DNA of 64,000 bases from JAAXHF01 sp965242605 (GTDB lineage Bacteria > Desulfobacterota > Binatia > Bin18), in assembly GCA_965242605.1 (NCBI GenBank), contig CBDESS010000001.1, forward strand, positions 310,001 through 374,000, read 5' to 3'. Position numbers and translations under genes: made by a program. A model generated the notes under the pieces. The model made no database searches, was not told where the DNA came from, and saw only the letters and a program-made list of their open reading frames with translations. Of this stretch, positions 1 through 9,127 are shown piece after piece. Every line of letters starts with the position of its first letter. Within the stretch, counting starts at the first letter, position 1.

Positions 1-281
1 TCGGCCTCGATCTGTGTGTCGCCATCGAGACCCGGACGATTGCCGGCAAGGCCGTGTATGCTGTCGGTGCCGGCGCGTTGATCGCTTGCCTTGACAAGAG
101 TATCGCCCAGGCAGAAGTCGAACCGCTGGCCTTTGGTATTGTTGGCTGGCGTGGCGAACTGGCGTCCGCCGGCGACACCAGCGTCGTCTTTCGTGACAGC
201 GCCTTTGAAGACGATGTGGCCAAAACCAACATGGCGGCCATACTGGAGCAGCACGGATTGGGGAATGTGCGGAGCCTGTAA
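1..281 (+). CDS. mod: Type III DNA methyltransferase Mod, C-terminal fragment (cut by window start)
   Basis: This is the last ~92 residues of a gene that begins outside the window; the frame is open from base 3 and ends at TAA 279-281. The tail, with FRDSAFEDDVAKTNMAAILE, is the characteristic C-terminus of type III Mod adenine methyltransferases, which supply both sequence recognition and modification in the Mod2Res complex. The catalytic motifs lie upstream of the window. The stop codon is 4 nt before the start of the res gene, so the two are an operon. The call rests on this C-terminal signature plus the adjoining res gene. Confidence 0.85.
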   Translation, partial: GLDLCVAIETRTIAGKAVYAVGAGALIACLDKSIAQAEVEPLAFGIVGWRGELASAGDTSVVFRDSAFEDDVAKTNMAAILEQHGLGNVRSL

Positions 282-285
282 GGCC

Positions 286-3255
286 ATGCAACTCCACTTC
301 GATCCCAGGCTTGACTTTCAACTCCAGGCCATAGAGGCGGTCTGCGACCTGTTTCGGGGCCAGGAGCTATGCCGGCACGAGTTCACCGTTGCCCACGACC
401 CGGCGGGACACCAAACGCGGCTCGCTTTTCCCGAAAACGAGCTTGGCGTCGGCAACCGGCTGTCCTTGCCCGACGCGGAAATCCTCACCAACCTGAACGC
501 CGTCCAACTCCGCAACGGCGTGCCTCCCTCGCCGGCCCTGGACTCCGGTGACTTCACCGTCGAGATGGAGACAGGGACCGGCAAGACCTATGTCTACCTG
601 CGGACGATCTTCGAGTTGAACCGGCGCTACGGCTTCACCAAGTTCGTCATCGTCGTGCCGTCGGTGGCGATCAAAGAGGGCGTCTATAAATCGCTCCAGA
701 TGACAGACACCCACCTTCGGGCCCTCTATGCGGGAGTGCCCTTTGAGTATTTCCTCTACAACTCGGCCAAGCTGGGGCAGGTACGGAACTTTGCCACCAG
801 CCCCCACATCCAGATCATGGTGGTAACGGTCGCCGCCATCAACAAACAGGCCGTCAACACCCTCTACCGGGACAGCGAGAAGACCGGTGGCGAGAAGCCG
901 ATTGACCTGATCCGGGCCACCCGGCCCGTCCTGATCGTGGACGAGCCGCAGAGCGTAGACGGCGGTCTGGGCGGGCGTGGCAAAGCCGCGCTCGAGGCCA
1001 TGCAGCCACTCTGCACCTTGCGCTACTCGGCGACGCACGCCGACAAGCACCACATGGTCTATCGGCTTGACGCCGTGGATGCCTACGAACGCAAGCTGGT
1101 AAAGCAGGTTGAGGTGGCCTCGGCTACAGTCGAAGACGCCCACAACACGCCCTATGTCCGCCTGGTGTCAACCAGGAATCGGCGGGGCACCGTCAGCGCC
1201 ACGGTCGAGCTTGACGTTGAGGCGGCTGGAAAAGTCCGCCGCCGGGAAAAAATTGTCCAGGACGGCGACCATCTCGAACACACCACCGGGCGGGCCGTCT
1301 ATCGTGATTGCCGCATTGGTGAGATTCGGGCCGAGAGAGGGAACGAGTTTATCGAACTCCGGGTGCCCGGCGGCGAGCACTATCTCCGCTTGGGACAGGC
1401 CTGGGGGGATGCGGACACGCTCGCCGTCCAGCGCGAAAAGATCCGCCGGACCATCCGCGAGCACCTTGACAAAGAGAAGCGTCTGCGCCCGCAAGGAATC
1501 AAGGTGCTCAGCCTGTTCTTCATTGACGCGGTAGACCGCTACCGCCGGTACGACGAGGGCGGCAAGCCTGCCAAGGGTGCCTACGCCCGAATCTTTGAGG
1601 AGGAGTATCGGCGGCTGGCCGGTCATCCAGACTACCGGCCCCTGATTGAAGACAGCGCCGTTGAGGACGTGCATAACGGCTACTTCTCCATTGACAAAAA
1701 GGGCGGCTGGACCGACACCACGGAGAACACCCAGACCAACCGCGACAACGCCGAACGCGCCTGCAATCTGATCATGAAAGACAAGGAGAAGCTCTTGAGT
1801 CTGACTACACCGCTCAGGTTCATCTTCTCCCATTCGGCGCTGCGCGAGGGCTGGGACAACCCCAACGTCTTCCAGATCTGCGCGCTGCGCGATATGCAGA
1901 CCGAGCGAGAGCGGCGGCAGACGATCGGCCGCGGTCTGCGCCTGTGCGTCAATCAGCAGGGCGAGCGGGTTCGCGGCTTCGATATCAATACGCTCACCGT
2001 TGTAGCCACAGAGAGCTATGAGGAGTTTGCCGAGCGCCTGCAACAGGAGCTCGAGACCGATACCGGGCTCCGCTTCGGCGTTGTAGATGCGCATCGGTTT
2101 GCGGCCATTCCAGTCGCCGGCAAAGACGGCCAGACCGCGGCGCTTGGCTTTGCGGCGTCGAAGATTCTTTGGGCACACTTGAAGACAGCCGGCCATATTG
2201 ACGGTCAGGGCAGGATACAAGACTGCCTCCGCCAGGCGCTCAAGGACGAGACATTCCGCGTTCCCGATCAGTTTGTCGCCCAGCAGGTGCAGATTACCGA
2301 CATGCTGCGTAAGCTCGCCGGACGCCTTGAGATCAGGAATGCCGACGAGCGCCGGCCGGTCCGCCCGCGTCAGGCCGTGCTCCACAGCCCGGAGTTCAAA
2401 GCCTTGTGGGACCGTATCAAACACCAGACTACCTACCGGGTGGCGTTCGATAATGAGAATCTGCTTGCCCAGTGCATTGAGGCACTGCGGGATGCGCCGG
2501 CAATACCGCGGCCCCGGCTCCAGTGGCGCAAGGCCAACATCGCCATCGGTCAGGCAGGCGTGGAGGCGAACGAGACACGCGGAGCGGCAAGCGTGGTGCT
2601 GGAAGAGGCAGACACCGCCCTACCCGACGTGCTGACTGAGCTCTCGAGCCGGACGCAGCTGACGCGGCGCAGCATTCGGACCATTCTGTGCCAGAGCGGC
2701 CGCCTCGAAGACTTCAAGCGCAACCCCCAGCAGTTCATTGAGTTGGCCGCCCAGGCCATCAACCGCCGTAAGCAGCAAGCCCTGGTAGACGGCATCAAGT
2801 ATCAGCGTATTGGGGACGAATGCTGTTATGCCCAGGAACTCTTTGAGACGGCAGAGTTGAGCGGCTATCTGAAGAACCTGCTCAACACCACAAAGTCGGT
2901 CTACGAGCGGGTCGTGTATGAATCGAACACCGAGCGCAGTTTTGCCGACCAGCTTGAGAAGAACAGCGCGGTCAAGATATACGTCAAGCTTCCCGGATGG
3001 TTCACCGTGCCCACACCGCTCGGCAGCTATAACCCGGACTGGGCAATCGTGATTGATTCCGAGGAGGGCGAGCGGCTCTACCTTGTGGTTGAGACAAAGA
3101 GCAGCCTGTTCAGCAGCGATCTGCGCAGTATCGAGAGTGCCAAAATTGCGTGTGGCACGGCGCACTTCAACGCCCTCAAGGTGGGAGAGTCACCGGCCGG
3201 CTATAAGGTGGCGACCGGCGTTGACGAACTCCTTACAGGGATTCAAGCGAACTGA
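286..3255 (+). CDS. res: Type III restriction enzyme, Res subunit
   Basis: This 989-residue protein is the ATP-dependent translocating endonuclease subunit of a type III system. ATG 286 is chosen because it follows the mod stop by 4 nt with a GGAG upstream; the longer open frame (from 91) would overlap mod. Visible motifs are a Walker A METGTGKT near residues 94-101, a superfamily II helicase DExH-like box VLIVDEPQS further on, and motif VI-like sequence around ERRQTIGRGLRL. Near the C-terminus, NPDWAIV followed by LVVETKSS forms a PD-(D/E)xK nuclease site. The length is normal for Res and the frame is intact, so with an intact upstream mod this system could be active. Confidence 0.93.
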   Translation: MQLHFDPRLDFQLQAIEAVCDLFRGQELCRHEFTVAHDPAGHQTRLAFPENELGVGNRLSLPDAEILTNLNAVQLRNGVPPSPALDSGDFTVEMETGTGKTYVYLRTIFELNRRYGFTKFVIVVPSVAIKEGVYKSLQMTDTHLRALYAGVPFEYFLYNSAKLGQVRNFATSPHIQIMVVTVAAINKQAVNTLYRDSEKTGGEKPIDLIRATRPVLIVDEPQSVDGGLGGRGKAALEAMQPLCTLRYSATHADKHHMVYRLDAVDAYERKLVKQVEVASATVEDAHNTPYVRLVSTRNRRGTVSATVELDVEAAGKVRRREKIVQDGDHLEHTTGRAVYRDCRIGEIRAERGNEFIELRVPGGEHYLRLGQAWGDADTLAVQREKIRRTIREHLDKEKRLRPQGIKVLSLFFIDAVDRYRRYDEGGKPAKGAYARIFEEEYRRLAGHPDYRPLIEDSAVEDVHNGYFSIDKKGGWTDTTENTQTNRDNAERACNLIMKDKEKLLSLTTPLRFIFSHSALREGWDNPNVFQICALRDMQTERERRQTIGRGLRLCVNQQGERVRGFDINTLTVVATESYEEFAERLQQELETDTGLRFGVVDAHRFAAIPVAGKDGQTAALGFAASKILWAHLKTAGHIDGQGRIQDCLRQALKDETFRVPDQFVAQQVQITDMLRKLAGRLEIRNADERRPVRPRQAVLHSPEFKALWDRIKHQTTYRVAFDNENLLAQCIEALRDAPAIPRPRLQWRKANIAIGQAGVEANETRGAASVVLEEADTALPDVLTELSSRTQLTRRSIRTILCQSGRLEDFKRNPQQFIELAAQAINRRKQQALVDGIKYQRIGDECCYAQELFETAELSGYLKNLLNTTKSVYERVVYESNTERSFADQLEKNSAVKIYVKLPGWFTVPTPLGSYNPDWAIVIDSEEGERLYLVVETKSSLFSSDLRSIESAKIACGTAHFNALKVGESPAGYKVATGVDELLTGIQAN

Positions 3256-3269
3256 CCGTAGTCCCTGGA

Positions 3270-3316
3270 AGGGGAATCGTCATACCTGCCTGATGATCTG
3301 ATATGACGATTCCCCT
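3270..3316. repeat. Palindromic repeat element, subfamily 1 (copy 1)
   Basis: This is a perfect inverted repeat: left arm AGGGGAATCGTCATA (3270-3284), a 17-nt centre, and the exact reverse complement at 3302-3316. It lies between the res stop and the penicillin-acylase start. The arm core GAATCGTC and the centre end GATCTGA recur in the element at 52768-52816, so this is a dispersed repeat and not just a terminator hairpin; there is no T-tract. Confidence 0.75.
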
Positions 3317-3331
3317 CCGCGAGCAGAGATA

Positions 3332-5794
3332 ATGCAACCCGCTGCTGTACAGCCCGTCGTCATAAGCCTCCTTGCCGTCGTCATGAGCCTCCCGCTCCCC
3401 GCTCTCCGCGCCGAGGAGCACAGCTCCACCGTACCGGCCCCCGGCCTCAACGAGCCGGTCGAAATCCTCACCGACCGCTGGGGCGTCGCTCACATCTACG
3501 CCACAAATCAGGCCGATCTGTTCTTTGCCCAGGGCTATAACGCCGCCCGTGAGCGTCTTTTTCAGCTCGAAATCTGGCGTCGGCGGGTAACGGGCACACT
3601 GGCCGAGATTCAAGGCCCCAAGGCCCTCGACCGCGACATTGGTGCCCGCCTGCTGCGACCTCGCCGCGATCTGCGCCTCGATATGTACCACTACCATCCC
3701 CAGGGCGAGCAGATCATCACCGCTTTTGTCAGCGGCATCAACGCCTACATCCGACAGACCCAACAGCAGCCCGAACTCCTGCCCGTCGAGTTTCGCCTGC
3801 TCGGCCTCAGGCCCCACGCCTGGACCCCGGACATCGTGGTGTCCCGCCTGGGCGGTATTTTTCTGAACATCCAGACCGAGATTCGCATAGCGCGTGTCCT
3901 GCCCGGCCTCGGACCGGACACAACGCGCGAGATGCTGAACCTGCACCCCGGCAAGCCCGACCTGACCGTTGCCGAGGGTCTTGACCTTACCGCCATACCG
4001 ACCGATGTCGCCAAATACTACACCGCCGCCCGCCAGCGGGTGGAGTTTCAGCCCGAGGATATTGTTGATCCGGCCGCCCGGGCCACACCCTCCCCAGCCG
4101 CCGGCCCGAACATCCCGGCTGCCTCCACAGGCCAGCCCGTGCAGACCGAGGGAGAGGGCAGTAACAACTGGGTCGTTGCCGGCTCCCACACCCTGAGCCG
4201 CCGGCCCTTTATGGTCAACGATCCGCACCGGGCCATCACCGCCCCGTCGCTCCGCTACTGGGTCCACCTCATTGCTCCGGGCTGGAACGTGATTGGCGGC
4301 GGTGAGCCGCACCTGCCCGGCGTGTCAATCGGCCACAACGAATACGGAGCCTGGGGGCTGACCATCTTTCCCACCGACGCAGAAGACCTGTATGTGTACG
4401 AAACCAACCCCGACAATCCAAATCAGTACCGCTACCTGGGCGAATGGCACGACATGCGGGTCTACACGGAGACGATCCAGGTCAAAGGCCAGGAGCCGGT
4501 CAGGGTTGAGCTGCGCTACACCCGCCACGGCCCTGTCCTGAAGGCCGACCCGGACACCCACCGCGCCTACGGTCTGCGGGCTGCCTGGCTGGAGGTTGGC
4601 GGTGCGCCGTATCTGGCCAGTCTGCGCATGGACCAGGCCAGAAACTGGGAAGAGTTTCGGGAGGCCTGCGCCTATTCCCGCGCGCCCTCGGAAAATATGG
4701 TCTGGGCCGATGTAGAGGGCAACATCGGCTGGCAGGCCGTCGGCATTGTTCCCCTGCGGCCGAACTGGAGCGGCCTGTTGCCGGTTCCGGGCGACGGGCG
4801 GTTCGAGTGGGACGGCTATCTGCCGATCGCACAACTGCCCCACGTCTTCAACCCGCCCCAGGGCTTCTGGGCCACCGCCAACCAGGAAAACTTGCCGCCC
4901 GACTACTCCCACCCGATCAGCTATTTCTGGCTCGCACCGTACCGTTTCGCCCGTGCCCAGGAGGTCTTGGCCGGCGGCAGGAATTTCACCACGATGGACA
5001 TGATGCAGCTGCAAAACGACGAGCTGTCCATTCCCGCCCGAACGCTCGTCCCCCTGCTGAACGGCCTCCGCTCCGACCGACCGCTGGTCCAACAGGCTCT
5101 GGAAAGACTGCTGGCCTGGGATTATGTCCTGGCCAGGGACTCGGTCGCCGCCGGCATCTACGCGGCCTGGCAGGAGCGGCTGTGGCAGAACTTTCTTGAC
5201 CGCCAGGTTCCCCAGGCCCTGCACGAGCACTTTCCCACTATCGTTCTCCAGCCCGTCATCAACAGTCTGCTGGCCCCAGACAGCCGCTACGGCCCAGACC
5301 CCACCACCGGCCGCGACCAGTTCATCCTGCTCAGCCTGGAACAGGCCGTCCAGAACCTGACCGACCGCTTTGGCCCTGAGCCACCAGCCTGGACCTACGG
5401 CCAGGCCCAGTATCATCATATCCTGATGCGCCATCCGCTCAGCGGCGCGGTCAGGCCCGAGTATGCCAAACGCTTTGAGGTCGGCCCCATCGCCCGGGGA
5501 GGGGATGGGTATACGCTCAACAACACCGACAACACCGCGGCCCAACAGACCGGCGCGTCCTTTCGGATTATTGCCGACCTGTCGGACTGGGACCGCTCGC
5601 TCGGCATCAATGCGCCCGGCCAGTCCGGCAACCCGGACGATCCGCACTACCGCGATCTGGTCTCACTGTGGGCGGAAGGCAAATACTTTCCCCTCCTGTA
5701 CTCCCGCGACAAAATTGAAGCCGTCAGCCACCGCAGGACCGTGCTGCGCCCTGCGGAAGACAGTCCCCAGCGGCCAGGGAGCAGGGACGAGTGA
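3332..5794 (+). CDS. Penicillin acylase family (Ntn-hydrolase) secreted amidase
   Basis: This 820-residue precursor has an N-terminal signal peptide (hydrophobic residues ~8-25, likely cleavage after ALRA, residue 27). It belongs to the penicillin G acylase / acyl-homoserine-lactone acylase family of N-terminal nucleophile hydrolases, which are made as one chain, exported and self-cleaved. The cleavage point is visible as EGEG|SNNWVV, making Ser277 the nucleophile and new N-terminus of the beta chain. The alpha part carries the family motif DRWGVAHIYA and FAQGYNAARERLFQLE. Substrates could be acyl-homoserine lactones, penicillins or other N-acyl amides; the sequence does not say which. It is flanked upstream by a palindromic repeat and converges on a CaiB gene. 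Confidence 0.9.
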   Translation: MQPAAVQPVVISLLAVVMSLPLPALRAEEHSSTVPAPGLNEPVEILTDRWGVAHIYATNQADLFFAQGYNAARERLFQLEIWRRRVTGTLAEIQGPKALDRDIGARLLRPRRDLRLDMYHYHPQGEQIITAFVSGINAYIRQTQQQPELLPVEFRLLGLRPHAWTPDIVVSRLGGIFLNIQTEIRIARVLPGLGPDTTREMLNLHPGKPDLTVAEGLDLTAIPTDVAKYYTAARQRVEFQPEDIVDPAARATPSPAAGPNIPAASTGQPVQTEGEGSNNWVVAGSHTLSRRPFMVNDPHRAITAPSLRYWVHLIAPGWNVIGGGEPHLPGVSIGHNEYGAWGLTIFPTDAEDLYVYETNPDNPNQYRYLGEWHDMRVYTETIQVKGQEPVRVELRYTRHGPVLKADPDTHRAYGLRAAWLEVGGAPYLASLRMDQARNWEEFREACAYSRAPSENMVWADVEGNIGWQAVGIVPLRPNWSGLLPVPGDGRFEWDGYLPIAQLPHVFNPPQGFWATANQENLPPDYSHPISYFWLAPYRFARAQEVLAGGRNFTTMDMMQLQNDELSIPARTLVPLLNGLRSDRPLVQQALERLLAWDYVLARDSVAAGIYAAWQERLWQNFLDRQVPQALHEHFPTIVLQPVINSLLAPDSRYGPDPTTGRDQFILLSLEQAVQNLTDRFGPEPPAWTYGQAQYHHILMRHPLSGAVRPEYAKRFEVGPIARGGDGYTLNNTDNTAAQQTGASFRIIADLSDWDRSLGINAPGQSGNPDDPHYRDLVSLWAEGKYFPLLYSRDKIEAVSHRRTVLRPAEDSPQRPGSRDE

Positions 5795-5813
5795 TGAGCC
5801 AGGCGGAATCCCT

Positions 5814-7028
5814 TCAGATCACTTCCCGCTCTCTGAGTTGCCCGACCTGCTCCCAGGAATAGCCCAAGAGATCAATCAGAATCTGCTCTGTGTGCTCTCC
5901 AAACTCGGGTGCCGGTGCCTTGGGATCGGCCGGCGTTTCGCTCAGGATGAGCGGTGAGCCTACAATTTTGCTCGGCCCCCAGGACGGATGGTCATAATCA
6001 ACCACATAGTCGTTGTCGATCATCTGCTGATCCTCGGGCAGGTCGTTGATGCTGTTGACAATGGTATAGATGAAGTCACCGCCGTTTTTCAGGATGGTCA
6101 TCCACTCGTCCCGGGGTTTCGTGGCCCAGATTTCGTCCAGAATGCCGATCAACTCCCTGGCATTCTTGCCCCTGACCCGCATAGTCTCAAAACGGGGGTC
6201 TTTCTCAAGATGGGCAATACCCAGCGCCTTGCAGAAATCCGCCCAGTAGCGGTCGGCCTGCGGCATGGCCAGACACAGCCACTTGTCATCCTGACACTTG
6301 TAATGATTCCAGAGCGGGTTGACTGCCTCGGTCCGATAGAAGCGCTTGAACTCTTTGCCCAAGGTCAGCCGACAGGCCAGATTCAAGCCCTGGAGAGCCA
6401 TCATGCTGCCGAGGTGGGATGTGTTCACCTCCTGCCCGACGCCCAGACGTTCGCGCGCCAGCAGCGCCACCACAATCCCGTGGGCGAGCATAATCGCGCC
6501 CATCTGGTCGGCGATCCCGCCGGTGATATTCATCGGCTCCATGTCCGGCTCGCCGACTGCGTTCATGACGCCGGACCGGGCCAGGCCCATGTAGTCAAAC
6601 GACGGCTCGCCGGAGTCCGGTCCGTTGGGGCCGTAGCCGGTCGCGCTGGCATAAACCAGCCGGGGGTTGTGGCGGGACAAGCTCGGGTAATCAATACCGA
6701 GCTTGGCGGCTACCCCTTTGCGAAAATTCTGGACAAACACGTCGGATTGTGTGACCAGTTGATAGACGATCTCGCGGGCCTCGGGTTTTTTGAGGTCAAG
6801 GGTCAGGCTTTTTTTCTGCCGGTTGTTGGCCTCAAAGTAGTAGTTGCGTTTTGTACCGCCGGTCTTGCTGCCGGCAATCTGCATCACCCCACGACCCGGG
6901 TCACCCCCGAGCCGCTCTTCAATTTTAATCACCTCGGCCCCCAGGTCGCCGAGCATCATGGTTGCCACCGGTCCCTGCTGAAAAATTGTCCAGTCCAGCA
7001 CCCGGATACCATCGAGCGGTCTCGCCAT
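5814..7028 (-). CDS. CaiB/BaiF family CoA transferase
   Basis: This 404-residue class III CoA transferase moves CoA between an acyl-CoA and a free carboxylic acid. ATG at 7028 (MARPLDGIRVLD) is preferred because AAGGAGGG lies just upstream; the open frame extends further without family similarity. The N-terminal Rossmann-type motif GDLGAEVIKIE (residues 27-37) and the catalytic-Asp region ITGGIADQMGA, with Asp174 as the likely nucleophile, are present. The substrate cannot be told from sequence. A second member of the family is at 40282-41433. Confidence 0.9.
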   Translation of the reverse strand: MARPLDGIRVLDWTIFQQGPVATMMLGDLGAEVIKIEERLGGDPGRGVMQIAGSKTGGTKRNYYFEANNRQKKSLTLDLKKPEAREIVYQLVTQSDVFVQNFRKGVAAKLGIDYPSLSRHNPRLVYASATGYGPNGPDSGEPSFDYMGLARSGVMNAVGEPDMEPMNITGGIADQMGAIMLAHGIVVALLARERLGVGQEVNTSHLGSMMALQGLNLACRLTLGKEFKRFYRTEAVNPLWNHYKCQDDKWLCLAMPQADRYWADFCKALGIAHLEKDPRFETMRVRGKNARELIGILDEIWATKPRDEWMTILKNGGDFIYTIVNSINDLPEDQQMIDNDYVVDYDHPSWGPSKIVGSPLILSETPADPKAPAPEFGEHTEQILIDLLGYSWEQVGQLREREVI

Positions 7029-7138
7029 TGTTGTGCCCTCCTTATCGCAAGATGGAATACCGCCCGAGCCTAGCACAGGACAAGGGCCGGGAGAAAGCGC
7101 GGATTTCAGACCGGCAACTTTCTGGAATGCGGTGCAAG

Positions 7139-7174
7139 CCCCTTCCCCCGTGAGGGGGAGGGCCGGGGCAGGGG
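7139..7174. repeat. REP-like C/G-rich hairpin repeat (copy 1)
   Basis: A short hairpin of C-rich and G-rich arms separated by GTGA continues into TGAGGGGGAGGGCCGGGGC. The 24-nt stretch 7151-7174 matches 17734-17757 at 20 of 24 positions, so this is a dispersed repeat of the REP type. It lies in the gap between two divergently read genes and shows no open reading frame. Confidence 0.55.
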
Positions 7175-7197
7175 ACCTCACACCGCGTCACGTCATC

Positions 7198-8503
7198 TCA
7201 AATCACGCCCTGCGCCCGCAGCCGCGCCTTGAGCTCCGCCTGCGTCCCCCGCCCCTTCACGCTGTTGCAGGCTGCGCAGAGCAGTTGCAGATTGTCGATA
7301 TGGTCTGTGCCGCCTTTCACCCGGGGCACGATGTGGTCAACGACGAGGTTGCGAAACGAGAAGGCCATCGCACAGCCATTGCAGATGCCTTCCTGCTTGC
7401 CGAAGAGGGGGTGCCGCTGCGTCTTGTAGGGCGGGACTTTGCCCTGGTCGGTGCGCCGGGGGATGTCTGTCCGGTGGTGCACATCGTAGAACAAGCCCAT
7501 CTCCCGCTCGAGGCGGCTCTTGACCAGCTTCACCGCCAGGGGGGACAGGTCGATGCCGACCCATTGGCGGTTCAGATGCTCTGCTGCAACGAGGGCCGTC
7601 GCACAGCCGCAGAACGGGTCAAGAATGACATCGCCTTCGTTGGATGAGGCGGTGATGATGCGATCAAGTAGGGCAAGGGGGCTTCTGGGTCCGGTAGCCG
7701 GTACGCTCCTTCGCCTGCCCATTAAGGGCCGAAATATCCCATACATCGGAGAACGGGGAACCAGCAGGGGCAGTAACATCGTAGATGTTACGGTCAGCCC
7801 ACTCGCCAGAGGCGAGCTTTTGCTTGACACGAGGGTTCTCCCGGTCATAGATGCGAACAATATGGCGTCCTTGCGAAGAGCCTGTATTGTATCCAGCTTT
7901 CCTCAATTGTTGTTGACGAACCGTAGGCGGACTGAGGAGCTTGTGAAACGTTGACGCGGGACTTTTTGCATACAAGAGAAAAATGTCATGGTTTCTCTGA
8001 AAGGACGTGATCGTGTTCGTCCATTTATGATAGTGCCACACGAGCTCGTTCCGAAACTGCTTCTTCCCGAACACCACGTCCATCAACTGTTTGAGATAGT
8101 GCGAGGCGGTCGGGTCGCAGTGCAGGTAGATGCTCCCCGTGTCCTTGAGCACCCGTTTCATCTCCAGCAGCCGGACAGCCATCATAATGAGATAGCTCTT
8201 CATGCTTTTGGAATGAGACAGGCCCGCGGCGTCAATGATCGCGTACAAGGCCGGCTCCTTATCCGCAATCTCCCCATGCCAAGCCAAGTCTACATCATCC
8301 AGGGTCCAGGTGTCTTTGAACGCTGCACCTGCGGCTTCTGAGCCAATGGGGGCAGCGTAGTTCTTGTTGGAGTTGAACGGCGGGTCGAGATAGATCAGGT
8401 CCACACTCTCCGCGTTCATGCCCCGCAGAATGTCCAGGTTGTCGCCGGTCCACAGCGTCCGGTTCTGCCAGTTCGCCGCCCCTGTCGTCTGCTTACGCGC
8501 CAT
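7198..8503 (-). pseudogene. Beta-class DNA methyltransferase fused to HNH nuclease, frameshifted
   Basis: Two overlapping frames together encode one ~434-residue protein. The N-terminal part (from ATG 8503) has the catalytic motif DLIYLDPPFNSNKNY. The C-terminal part has the AdoMet-binding motif DPFCGCATALVAAEH, in the N6-adenine/N4-cytosine beta-class order, followed by an HNH module (VVDHIVPRVKGG ... NLQLLCAACNSVKG). The break is after TGYRTQKP: the C5 run (G5 at 7677-7681 on the + strand) should be C4 to continue into LALLDRIITASSNEGD. The 1306-nt span minus one base is exactly 435 codons, which supports a single insertion. It may be real decay, a switchable tract or a sequence error. Methylase and nuclease in one chain suggests a self-contained restriction-modification protein. 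Confidence 0.85.
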
Positions 8504-8656
8504 CGCCTCGCTTCCACCTGCAATGAAAACGCCTTCCCCTATACCATTTCGTCGAACGCTTCAATCAGGAATTCTTTGATCTGCCCTCTCTCTTCTCTCC
8601 TCGTAGCCGCGCATAATGGTAAAATGTTCTAAAAAATCAAATGGGGGCTGGGCGTC

Positions 8657-9127
8657 ATGACAGACATCGTGGACAGCCGGAGGCGAAGCGAAAACATGTC
8701 GAGAATCAGAGGACGGGACACGGTGCCCGAGCTCGCCATCCGCCGTATCGCTCACGGTCTGGGACTACGCTTCCGTCTGTATCGAAAAGACCTCCCCGGC
8801 CGCCCCGACTTGGTTTTCCCGAAACATCGGCTGGCCGTGTTCGTTCACGGATGCTTCTGGCATCGACACCGCGGATGCCGGTACGCCTACACGCCCAAAT
8901 CCCGCGTCGCATTCTGGACGAACAAGTTCGCGGGCAACGTCGTCCGAGACCAGCGCAACGAAGAGTCCCTGCGGAACCTCGGTTGGCAGGTGCTTGTCAT
9001 CTGGGAGTGCGAAACGTGGGACGAGGGGAACATCAGGCAGAGGCTGGCCGGGCATGTCCATCGCCGTGCCCCAGCCGAACCCCTGCCTTTCCCCCGGCGA
9101 CGAAAGCAGGTAAAGAAGATGGGGTGA
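8657..9127 (+). CDS. vsr: Very short patch repair endonuclease Vsr
   Basis: This 156-residue protein is a Vsr-type mismatch nickase, which cuts beside T:G mismatches created when 5-methylcytosine deaminates. The motif GRPDLVF contains Asp51 and FVHGCFWHRH contains His64 and His69, at the same positions as the catalytic residues of the E. coli enzyme; the zinc-binding region follows (HRGC). The start RRRSENMSRIRGRDT is also family-typical. Its stop overlaps the GTG start of the downstream cytosine-5 methylase (GTGA), the usual pairing of Vsr with the methylase whose damage it repairs. Confidence 0.95.
   Translation: MTDIVDSRRRSENMSRIRGRDTVPELAIRRIAHGLGLRFRLYRKDLPGRPDLVFPKHRLAVFVHGCFWHRHRGCRYAYTPKSRVAFWTNKFAGNVVRDQRNEESLRNLGWQVLVIWECETWDEGNIRQRLAGHVHRRAPAEPLPFPRRRKQVKKMG

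Noticed and set aside
1168..2424. 418-codon minus-strand open frame inside res
   Set aside because: It is antisense to a clear Res protein; long antisense frames are expected at this GC content and it has no family motifs.
5988..7073. 361-codon plus-strand open frame
   Set aside because: Antisense shadow of the CaiB gene at 5814-7028.
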